A stretch of 64,000 bases of DNA, from the NCBI GenBank assembly GCA_937910695.1, contig CALEMW010000219.1, positions 62,001 to 126,000 on the forward strand, given 5' to 3'. The translations under genes and the position numbers were made by a program. Origin of the DNA: an uncultured bacterium (GTDB lineage Bacteria; Krumholzibacteriota; Krumholzibacteriia; LZORAL124-64-63). Numbering within the stretch: position 1 is the first letter of the stretch; every line of letters starts with the position of its first letter. Shown here piece after piece: positions 57,063 through 64,000 of the stretch. Below the pieces are notes generated by a model. That model saw only the letters and a program-made list of their open reading frames with translations, ran no database searches and was not told the origin of the DNA.

Positions 57063-58283
57063 TCAGCGCCGGGGCCAGATTTTTTTCAGAATCCCCTTCA
57101 AACCGCCTCCACCGCCCGAATGTCTCGGGTCTTCATCATGGCCGGAATCACCGACCGCCCAGGCTGCCAATCCCAGCGCCGTGCCCCACTGCCCCGGGGG
57201 CAGTCGGTCGGTGCCGGCGATATTGGCCGGTAGATAGCGCAACGTCACCGGCAACTGGAACACCTGTTCGGCGAGGTCGTCGGTGCCGGCACAGCGGGAG
57301 CCGCCGCCGGTGATCACCAGCCCTCCCCGCAGATCGCCCAGTCCGAGAGCCTGGGCCATGTCCTTTTTGACCAGAGCCAGGATCTCTTCGAGCCGTGGTT
57401 CGAGGACGGTAGCGATCAGACCGGGAGACTCGGCCGGGGCATCCTCTTCGAACAGAACATCCGGATCGATCGCATCGGTCAAGCTGCGCAGAACGACACC
57501 GCGGGAGCGCTTGACTGCTTCGGCCTCCGGCATCGACACCCGCAACCCGTGAGCCAGGTCGGCCGTGAGGTGTTCCCCGCCCCAGGGCACCTGGCCGCAG
57601 CCGGCGATTTCGCCGTTGTGGAACAGCGCCCACTGGGTGACCGAGCCGCCGATGTCCACCAGCGCCGCACCGGCGTCTTTAGCCGCATCGTCGAGCAGGA
57701 CTGCGGAAGACGCCAGGACGTCGACACACCAACCCACGGCCTCGCGGTTCAGCTTGCCGATGGCCGATTCGATGTTCTGGAGCACGGTGCTCGACCCGGT
57801 GACGATATGAACGTCGGCCTCGAGATGGCTGCCGGCTCGACCGACGGGATCGACGACGCCGGCGATGCCGTCGACGGTGAAGCCCACGGGATTCGCCACG
57901 AGAATGGCATGGTCGAAGGGAATCCCCATACCGTGGGCCTTGTCGATGACGAGATCGACGTCCTGCGGCGTGATGGGGCGGCGTTCAGGGCCGATCTGCT
58001 GCTGGCACCTCGCCCAGACCGAACGCAGATGGGAACCGCTCACGCTGAAGAAGAAGCCGGAGATATCTACGTCGGCAGCTGATTCGGCCGCCGTCACTGC
58101 TCGTTCGAGAGCCCGGCTCGCCGAGGTGAGATCCACGAAATCGCCGTCGCGGAAGCCGACGGACTCGGCGCTTCCCGCCCCGACCACCCGCATCCCCTCA
58201 TGACTCACGTTGACCACCAGAACCCGGAACGCAGTGGTTCCGAAATCGCAGGCGACGATCAGCTGTCCTTGTTCCATCCCCAC
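57063..58283 (-). CDS. ftsA: Cell division protein FtsA
   Basis: 406 aa, GTG 58283 with GGAGG 4 nt upstream, or ATG 58277. Actin-fold motifs VACDFGTTAFRVLVV, GAALVDIGGSVTQWALF and LVITGGGSRCAGTDDLA are present. The C-terminus GGLKGILKKIWPRR is the amphipathic membrane-targeting helix of FtsA, which tethers FtsZ to the membrane. It lies between ftsQ (11 bp) and ftsZ. Confidence 0.95.
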   Translation of the reverse strand: MGMEQGQLIVACDFGTTAFRVLVVNVSHEGMRVVGAGSAESVGFRDGDFVDLTSASRALERAVTAAESAADVDISGFFFSVSGSHLRSVWARCQQQIGPERRPITPQDVDLVIDKAHGMGIPFDHAILVANPVGFTVDGIAGVVDPVGRAGSHLEADVHIVTGSSTVLQNIESAIGKLNREAVGWCVDVLASSAVLLDDAAKDAGAALVDIGGSVTQWALFHNGEIAGCGQVPWGGEHLTADLAHGLRVSMPEAEAVKRSRGVVLRSLTDAIDPDVLFEEDAPAESPGLIATVLEPRLEEILALVKKDMAQALGLGDLRGGLVITGGGSRCAGTDDLAEQVFQLPVTLRYLPANIAGTDRLPPGQWGTALGLAAWAVGDSGHDEDPRHSGGGGGLKGILKKIWPRR

Positions 58284-58294
58284 CGATCCTCCGT

Positions 58295-59086
58295 CTACTC
58301 CGCGTGCTGTGCGGTTTCTAGTTCCTTGACGTAGACCTGTCCGTCGAAACGCAGATCCACCGATGAAGCCGGCGGCAGATCATCGGCCACGGCCAAATAC
58401 CGTCGGAGGCGCAACATGAACGACTCGCGACCGACGAGCAGGCGGCCCGTCTCTGCTCCCAGATCCAGGATCAGGCCCGTACCGTTCTCGGTGATGCCGA
58501 CGACGTTCCGTCGGGCATCCAGACCACTCTCGGCGACAGCGTTGATCAAAATCAACAGAGACTCCAGATCTTCGTCCGTAGGGGTCTGCTGCCCATGGCG
58601 GAAGATCGGCAGTTCAGGTGCCTCCACATGGGCCGGCAGCTGCAGAACACGATGGTCCGCCAGCAGTGCGTGATCAGGATCGCCTCCGGCGGCCGCCATC
58701 AGCAAACGTGGTCGCCACTCTTGAAGACGCACTGCAAGAGTGCCCGGCGGGCGGCGCGTGATCTCGACGGAGCGGACCCAAGGCAGTTGTTCCAGGTCCT
58801 CGCGCAGAGAATCGCGACTGCAGGTCCAGATGTTCCGCCCCAACCGTTGCAGCAGTACGCCCTCAACTTCGCTCACCGTGGAGTAGCGGTAACGTCCGGT
58901 TTCGAGGCGAGTCACCGCGAAGGCCGGCGAGGTCCTCATCCAGTTCACCAGCACCACGGCACCCCCCGCGACCAGGACTGCGGCCACGCCCAGGGCGATC
59001 TTGATCCAGAGGCGGCCGGAGGTCCGGGTGCGGGCCATGCCCCCGTTCCCACCTCTGCGCCCGAGACTCAGGGCACGCCGGCTCAC
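58295..59086 (-). CDS. ftsQ: Cell division protein FtsQ (POTRA domain)
   Basis: 263 aa, GTG start (AGAGG upstream) overlapping the murC stop as GTGA. Basic N-terminal cytoplasmic tail, one membrane helix (about 27-50), then a POTRA domain (FAVTRLETGRYRYSTVSEVEGVLL, LPWVRSVEITRRPPGTLAVRLQEWRP) and the FtsQ beta domain. FtsQ with FtsB/FtsL activates septal wall synthesis. POTRA proteins diverge quickly, so position in the cluster supports the name. Confidence 0.9.
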   Translation of the reverse strand: MSRRALSLGRRGGNGGMARTRTSGRLWIKIALGVAAVLVAGGAVVLVNWMRTSPAFAVTRLETGRYRYSTVSEVEGVLLQRLGRNIWTCSRDSLREDLEQLPWVRSVEITRRPPGTLAVRLQEWRPRLLMAAAGGDPDHALLADHRVLQLPAHVEAPELPIFRHGQQTPTDEDLESLLILINAVAESGLDARRNVVGITENGTGLILDLGAETGRLLVGRESFMLRLRRYLAVADDLPPASSVDLRFDGQVYVKELETAQHAE

Positions 59087-60456
59087 GAGGCCTCTTTCCC
59101 ATCGAGCCGTTTGCAGATTGTCGCGACAGACCTGCCGATATCTCCGGCTCCGAGGGTCAACAGGAGATCGCCGCTTCGGACTTGGGCGTCCAGCCAGCCT
59201 GGCACCTCGTCATGACCGGCGAGCAGGGTCGGTGTCGCACCCTTGCGGACGAGAGCCGCAGCAATGGCCTCGCTGTCACCGCCGGAGCATGGATCTTCGC
59301 CCGCCGCATAGACAGGCAACAGGCCGATGACGTCCGCGGCCATCAGCACATCGGCGAACTCGGCGCGGAAACGTGCGGTGCGTGTATGGCGGTGAGGTTG
59401 GAACAGCACGACGACGCGACGGCCGTCCGCTGTGGCCAGGGCGAGCGTCGCCGCCACTTCCGTGGGATGATGGCCGTAGTCGTCCACAACGAGGATGTTG
59501 TCGCCGTGAATGCCGTGATCCTCATAACGCCGGCCGACGCCAGTGAATGAGGCCAGAGCCGGAGCCGCCACTCCGAACGACACGCCCAGCTCCATACCCA
59601 CAGCCACCGCTGCCAAAGCGTTGGTCAGGTTGTGCAGACCACCGGTGCGCAGGCTCAGTTCGCCAAGTTCGCGACCATAGGCCAGGACACGGGCACGGCG
59701 GCCCACATCGTCGAGAGGTTCTCCGCGCACGTCGGCGTCGGCACCCAGACCGTAGGTCACGACTTTGCGGTCGAGGCCGGGAATCAGTGCCCGCACCTCG
59801 GGGTCGTCGGCACAGAGGATGCAAGCGCCGTAGAAGGGCACTTTTTCGAGGAAGATCCGGAAGGCGTCGCGGACATCGTCGAGTTCGGCGTAATAGTCCA
59901 CGTGCTCGTGGTCCATGTTCGTCACCACGGCGATGGTCGGCACGAGTTGGAGGAAAGAGCCGTCGCTTTCGTCAGCCTCGGCGACCATATACTCCCCCCG
60001 GCCCAGAATGGCGTTGGCACCCGTGGCCAGGGCGCGGCCTCCGACCACGACGGTGGGATCCAGGCCGCCCGCCGCGAGGACCACGGCGGTCAGCGATGTC
60101 GTCGTGGTCTTGCCGTGAGACCCGGCAACGGCGATGCCGTACTTCAGGCGCATGAGCTCGGCCAGCATCTCGGCCCGTCGGATGACGGGGATGCCCGCCC
60201 GTCGCGCCGCTTGGATTTCGGGATTGGCCGCAGTCACGGCCGAAGAGTGGACCACGACGTCCGCTCCGCCGATCTGCGAGGAGTCGTGGCCGATGAAGAT
60301 GTCGGCGCCGAAACGTTCGAGACGGTCGGTGGCCTCGCTCGAACGCAGATCGCTGCCGCTCACCTTGAAGCCCAGGTTCAGCAGGATCTCGGCGATGCCG
60401 CTCATGCCGATGCCGCCGATGGCCACCAGGTGGATGTGTCGCGTGTTGCGGAACAT
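59083..60456 (-). CDS. murC: UDP-N-acetylmuramate--L-alanine ligase
   Basis: 457 aa from ATG 60456, GGAGC 5 nt upstream, 2 bp after the murG stop; the longer frame overlaps murG entirely and is rejected. HLVAIGGIGMSGIAEILL is the UDP-binding loop, VAGSHGKTTTTSLT the ATP-binding P-loop, TNMDHEHVDYY and VDDYGHHPTEVAATL the later ligase motifs. It adds the first L-alanine to UDP-MurNAc. No murB or ddl follows before ftsQ. Confidence 0.96.
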   Translation of the reverse strand: MFRNTRHIHLVAIGGIGMSGIAEILLNLGFKVSGSDLRSSEATDRLERFGADIFIGHDSSQIGGADVVVHSSAVTAANPEIQAARRAGIPVIRRAEMLAELMRLKYGIAVAGSHGKTTTTSLTAVVLAAGGLDPTVVVGGRALATGANAILGRGEYMVAEADESDGSFLQLVPTIAVVTNMDHEHVDYYAELDDVRDAFRIFLEKVPFYGACILCADDPEVRALIPGLDRKVVTYGLGADADVRGEPLDDVGRRARVLAYGRELGELSLRTGGLHNLTNALAAVAVGMELGVSFGVAAPALASFTGVGRRYEDHGIHGDNILVVDDYGHHPTEVAATLALATADGRRVVVLFQPHRHTRTARFRAEFADVLMAADVIGLLPVYAAGEDPCSGGDSEAIAAALVRKGATPTLLAGHDEVPGWLDAQVRSGDLLLTLGAGDIGRSVATICKRLDGKEAS

Positions 60457-60458
60457 GC

Positions 60459-61592
60459 TCAGCTCCGATTCTCGTCGGCGGGCAAGGCGCCGCCCAGTCT
60501 CAGGATATCCACAGCGATCTCCGCGGCGGCATCGGGCCGAGCACGGCGACGGCTGGCGAGGGCCATTTCGGCCAGTCTCGAAGGCTCCGTGCAGAGGTGA
60601 TCGACCAGCGCGATCAGCGCTTCGCCCGTACACATGTCGTCGGGCAGGACCTCGGCGGCGCCCGCTTCGGCCACGCCCCTGGCGTTGCGGGCCTGGTGGT
60701 CGTCGGTGGCGTGCGGGAAGGGCACCAGCACCGCAGGACGTCCCGAAGCCGCCAGTTCGGCGAGGGTCATGGCGCCGGCGCGGGAGATGACGAGATCCGC
60801 CCAGCGCAGGGCCGCAGCCATATCGTCGATGTACGGTTCGACCCTCAGCAGGCGCTCGCTGCCGCGCCAGGCGTCGTAGCCCTCGGCATAGGCCAGCGAC
60901 ACGCGGTTGTAATCCGTCGGCCCCGTTTGGAACCACAGCTCGAGATCATGACGACCGATCAACGGTGCCGCAGCGGCGATCAGTGCCTCATTGAGACTCC
61001 GAGCCCCCCTGCTGCCGCCGAAAGCAAGCAGCCGCAGGGGCCGACGTCCGTCCCAATGGTCATGATCATCTCGGCTCAAAGCCTCGCTGACGTCGCGTCG
61101 CACGGGATTACCCGTGACCACGGTGGGACGGCCGGAAAAACACGGAGCGGCTTCGGCAAAGCCCAGATAGATTCGGCGTGCCCAGCGGGCCGCCCTTTTG
61201 TTCGTGCTGCCGGGAACTGAGTTCTGTTCTTGCAGAACGATGCATTTCCCAAGGAGCCGCGACGCCACCATCACCGGAACGCTCACATAACCACCGGTAC
61301 CCATGACCACGGCCGGGCGGAACTTCAACAGGATCACGAGCGACTTCAACACGCCGAACACCAGGTTCAGCATGAACAGTCCACGTGCACCCCAACCCAA
61401 GCCCCGCATTCCCGATGCAGGTACGGTGACGAACGGCCAGCCGGCCTTGGGCACCAGGGTCGATTCGAGCCCGCGCGATGTCCCGACGAACAGGACTTCG
61501 CTCGCGGGATCGAGGGTCATCAATGCTTCCGCAACGGCGAGGCCCGGATAGACATGGCCACCCGTCCCGCCACCGGTGATGAGGATCCTCAT
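60459..61592 (-). CDS. murG: UDP-GlcNAc:lipid I glycosyltransferase MurG
   Basis: 377 aa. LITGGGTGGHVYPGLAVAEAL is the acceptor glycine loop; GTGGYVSVPVMVAS and QEQNSVPGSTNK are the lipid I and membrane-side motifs; FGGSRGARSLNEAL and SRAGAMTLAELAASGRPAVLVPFPHA bind the donor. It makes lipid II on the inner membrane face. Overlaps ftsW by 4 bp. Confidence 0.97.
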   Translation of the reverse strand: MRILITGGGTGGHVYPGLAVAEALMTLDPASEVLFVGTSRGLESTLVPKAGWPFVTVPASGMRGLGWGARGLFMLNLVFGVLKSLVILLKFRPAVVMGTGGYVSVPVMVASRLLGKCIVLQEQNSVPGSTNKRAARWARRIYLGFAEAAPCFSGRPTVVTGNPVRRDVSEALSRDDHDHWDGRRPLRLLAFGGSRGARSLNEALIAAAAPLIGRHDLELWFQTGPTDYNRVSLAYAEGYDAWRGSERLLRVEPYIDDMAAALRWADLVISRAGAMTLAELAASGRPAVLVPFPHATDDHQARNARGVAEAGAAEVLPDDMCTGEALIALVDHLCTEPSRLAEMALASRRRARPDAAAEIAVDILRLGGALPADENRS

Positions 61593-62737
61593 GGACGGCG
61601 CATCCTCTGGAGCCGCGCCTGGATGTCCCGCCGCTGCATGTCGATGTTCAGCAGGATGCCCACCGCGGCCAGGTTCGTGATCAATGCGGAGCCGCCGTAG
61701 CTCACGAAGGGCAACGGCAGGCCCATGACTGGTAGGAGGCTGGTGACCATGCCCAGGTTGATCAGAGCGTAGATCACGATCATGGACGTCAGGCCGGCCG
61801 CCAGCAGGCTGCCGAAGCCGTCCCCCGCCTCGCGGGCGATCTTAAAGCCCCGCGTCGCGAAGATCACGTACATAAATACCAGGATGAGGCTGCCGATCAA
61901 GCCTGCTTCTTCCCCGAGTACGGCGAAGATGAAGTCGGTATGGGCGTCGGGCAGGAACGCCAGGCGCTGATGGCTGCTGCCGAATCCCTGTCCGAACACG
62001 CCGCCCGCCCCGATGCCGATGATGCCCTGCCAGACCTGATAGGTCAGGTCGTCGCCCTGCAGCCCGCTCCACCAGATCACCAAGCGATGATGCACCCTGG
62101 GAATGAAGAAGAAGCAGAGGATTGCGACCGATACTCCACCGCCGGCGATCACAGCGAGCCAACGGCCCGGAATGCCGGACAGGGTCAGGATCAGAATCGT
62201 CAGCAGCGAAATGACGATGGCGTTGCCGAAGTTGGGCTGCAGCACCAGAGCGAGGACGGTGACGGCCGGGACGGCGAGGACACGGGCCAGGCGGCGGGGA
62301 TCCCGTGCGAGTCGGTCCCACCCGCCGGCCAGTTCATGGGCAAGAAAAACGATCAACGCGATCTTGGCGATCTCCACCGGCTGTACGAAAAGGAACCAGC
62401 GGCCCGCACCGTAGCGGGCGCCGACCAGCCCGGTGGCGGCGAGGACCACCGTCATGACCACCAGACCCGCCCCGACGATCAGCAGAGCCAGCCGCAACCA
62501 GCCGTTGCGCAGCTTGTTGTAATCGAAGCGCGCAGCGCCGATCAAGGCCAACGCGCCCAACAGAAGCCGCACCACATGCTTGAACAGATAGGTCGTCGAA
62601 GTGCGGGCCTCGCTGCGGAAAGAGCCGGCGTCGTAGACCATGACCACGCCGACGATGCAGAGGACTCCGACCGAGAGCAGGAGGCCGCGGTCGTACTCGC
62701 GGATGCGGTGCAATTGTTCGCGGAGTCTCCGGGTCAT
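61589..62737 (-). CDS. ftsW: FtsW/RodA family lipid II polymerase
   Basis: 382 aa with about ten membrane helices. FLFVQPVEIAKIALIVFLA (catalytic Asp region is unlike RodA; the P-x-E motif is present), GAGGVFGQGFGSSHQRLAFLPDAHTDFIFAVLGEE and VMGLPLPFVSYGGSALI are the SEDS signatures. In this mur cluster FtsW, the septal glycosyltransferase, is the natural reading; RodA cannot be excluded by sequence alone. Overlaps murD and murG by 4 bp each. Confidence 0.93.
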   Translation of the reverse strand: MTRRLREQLHRIREYDRGLLLSVGVLCIVGVVMVYDAGSFRSEARTSTTYLFKHVVRLLLGALALIGAARFDYNKLRNGWLRLALLIVGAGLVVMTVVLAATGLVGARYGAGRWFLFVQPVEIAKIALIVFLAHELAGGWDRLARDPRRLARVLAVPAVTVLALVLQPNFGNAIVISLLTILILTLSGIPGRWLAVIAGGGVSVAILCFFFIPRVHHRLVIWWSGLQGDDLTYQVWQGIIGIGAGGVFGQGFGSSHQRLAFLPDAHTDFIFAVLGEEAGLIGSLILVFMYVIFATRGFKIAREAGDGFGSLLAAGLTSMIVIYALINLGMVTSLLPVMGLPLPFVSYGGSALITNLAAVGILLNIDMQRRDIQARLQRMRRP

Positions 62738-64000
62738 GGACGGGTCCCTTCCCGGGTCGCGGCCCAGGCCCGCGCCGCGCCGGCGAAGGCTTCACCCCGA
62801 TGGTGATAGTCACGGAACATGTCGAAGCTGGCGCAGGCGGGGCTGAGCAGCACCGTTCCCCGGCCGTCTGCCAGGGCCGCAGCCGTGTGCACGGCCTCAT
62901 CCATGCTCGAGGCGCGGACGATGGCCACAGCCCCGGCAAGAGCCTCGGCCATCGCGTCGGCTTCGGCGCCGATCAGAACGGCGTGGGACACCGATCCCAT
63001 CGCGTCGCGCAAGGGGGCGTAGTTCTCTCCCTTGCCGCTGCCGCCGAGGATCACCACCACGTCGGCATCGTATCCCGCGAGTCCTGCGCACACAGCGTGG
63101 ACGTTGGTGGCCTTGGAGTCGTCGACGAAACGGACGCCAGCCGACTCGATCACCAATTCCTGCCGGTGCGGCAGGCCGCGGAACGAGCGCAGACCTGTGG
63201 CGAGGACCTGAGCATCCACGTCGTAGACTTCCACCAAGGCGACCGCCGCCATGGCATTCAGAAGATTGGGGCCGCCCTTAAGACCGAGGTCGGCGATCGG
63301 GAGGATGGGTTCCTCGTCACCGCCCCGGAGCCTGACGAGCCAGCCGTCTTGAAGAAAGACCGAGGCGCCGTCCCGGCGCGCGCCAAAAAGGGTGCGCCGT
63401 GCGGCGGACCAGGACAGCGCCTCGATACAATCGGTCCAGGTGACGAAGAGTCCCTCGTCGCCCAAGGCCTTGATCAGGTTGTGCTTCGCTTCGAAATAGG
63501 CATCAAGATCGGGATAACGGTCGAGGTGATCGGGAGCCAGGTTCAGAACGGCTCCGGCCCGCGGTCGGAATGTGTCGATGGTTTCGAGCTGGAAGCTGCT
63601 CGCCTCGATCACCGCGACGGCATCGGGCCCCAGGGCATCGGCGACGTCGCTGAGGGGCCGCCCCAGGTTGCCCAGAGCGTAGGCGTCGTAACCGGCCTCG
63701 CGCAGCAGATGCGCCACAAGTTCCGTGGTCGTGGTCTTGCCGTTGGTGCCGGTCACAGCCAGGGCTTCCCCGGCGAAAACCCGCCAGCCCAGTTCCAGCT
63801 CGCCGATGATCGTTGTCCCCGACGGCAGGCTCTTCAGAGCTGGATGATCACCGGGGACGCCGGGGCTCAACACCACACCGTCCAGGGCGGGCAGATCGAG
63901 CCACCAGTCGGCACCGGTCCGGATCTCGTGGTAGGCAGATGCCGCGGCGTCCATGAGTCCGCCGTGTTCCCACTTGGCTTCCAGTGCGGTGCGCTCGGCG
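62734..64000 (-). CDS. murD: UDP-MurNAc-L-Ala--D-Glu ligase, N-terminus cut by window edge
   Basis: The frame is open to the right edge (at least 421 codons), so the N-terminal UDP-binding part is missing; an in-frame ATG at 63954 is internal. AVTGTNGKTTTTELVAHLL is the P-loop, LAPDHLDRYPDLDAYFEAK and FRGLPHRQELV and DDSKATNVHAVCAGL are the expected Mur ligase motifs; the C-terminal domain is complete. MurD adds D-glutamate. First visible gene of the division cluster. Confidence 0.96.
   Translation of the reverse strand, partial: AERTALEAKWEHGGLMDAAASAYHEIRTGADWWLDLPALDGVVLSPGVPGDHPALKSLPSGTTIIGELELGWRVFAGEALAVTGTNGKTTTTELVAHLLREAGYDAYALGNLGRPLSDVADALGPDAVAVIEASSFQLETIDTFRPRAGAVLNLAPDHLDRYPDLDAYFEAKHNLIKALGDEGLFVTWTDCIEALSWSAARRTLFGARRDGASVFLQDGWLVRLRGGDEEPILPIADLGLKGGPNLLNAMAAVALVEVYDVDAQVLATGLRSFRGLPHRQELVIESAGVRFVDDSKATNVHAVCAGLAGYDADVVVILGGSGKGENYAPLRDAMGSVSHAVLIGAEADAMAEALAGAVAIVRASSMDEAVHTAAALADGRGTVLLSPACASFDMFRDYHHRGEAFAGAARAWAATREGTRP

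Noticed and set aside
60457..60936. Upstream extension of the murC frame
   Set aside because: It overlaps murG and lacks Mur ligase sequence; ATG 60456 gives the normal N-terminus.

Overview
The window is a gene-dense, GC-rich, mostly housekeeping stretch of a bacterial chromosome. I infer a Gram-negative-type (diderm) member of the FCB side of the tree, close to uncultured lineages such as Krumholzibacteriota, Eisenbacteria or Latescibacterota. Grounds: a short Bacteroidetes/Chlorobi-like primary sigma factor, a DsbD plus periplasmic thioredoxin system, a predicted outer-membrane barrel protein, many TPR proteins, a DapL-type aminotransferase, and secreted proteins ending in a shared W-S-x-[IM]-K-x-L-[WF]-R tail. 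This placement is an inference from gene content; no rRNA is present. I found no tRNA, rRNA, CRISPR array, insertion sequence or prophage.

Layout. 1-3.3 kb: a secreted M23 peptidase (TTG start, cut by the left edge) diverges from a PpiD-like chaperone whose leader carries an intrinsic terminator. 3.3-14.2 kb, minus strand: a long, tightly packed run, in transcription order dapL, folB, folK, deoxynucleoside kinase, panB, panC, a GlmU-like pyrophosphorylase, HIT protein, LytR_C protein, DUF4321 protein, tatA, and the mrfA-mrfB helicase/exonuclease repair pair, ending in a small helix-turn-helix-like protein. 14.3-19.7 kb, minus: a TPR protein with its own promoter, preceded by GT4-yqeC-mocA-xdhC-yqeB, the accessory set for selenium-dependent molybdenum hydroxylases. 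19.7-21.9 kb: groES-groEL with a CIRCE operator and a nested inverted repeat downstream. 22.1-25.1 kb, plus: a secreted cupredoxin and a GH13 enzyme.

25.1-35.0 kb, minus: a valS-rodZ-uvrB-nadC-birA-coaX-hydrolase run with a good promoter in front of valS. 35.2-38.8 kb, plus: a large PDZ/membrane/PP2C phosphatase, a 21-residue hydrophobic micropeptide and a secreted protein with the C-terminal tail. 39.0-43.3 kb, minus: TlpA-like lipoprotein, trxA and dsbD (redox relay), an FG-GAP protein and a barrel-like protein. 43.5-49.6 kb: YigZ, the sigma factor, a DUF4139 protein, a degenerate receiver, uppP, a TPR protein and an unknown gene. 49.7-55.4 kb: zinc ribbon, recG, a TPR-parvulin fusion and a large TPR protein. 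55.5-64 kb, minus: a division and cell-wall cluster read as murD-ftsW-murG-murC-ftsQ-ftsA-ftsZ.

Many start codons were moved from the longest open frame to an internal ATG/GTG/TTG with a visible Shine-Dalgarno sequence; these choices are explained per gene. The observations most worth following are the shared C-terminal tail, the micropeptide, the ppiD leader, the selenium-hydroxylase accessory operon with no hydroxylase beside it, the receiver lacking its switch residues, and the histone-H1-like tail on the sigma factor.
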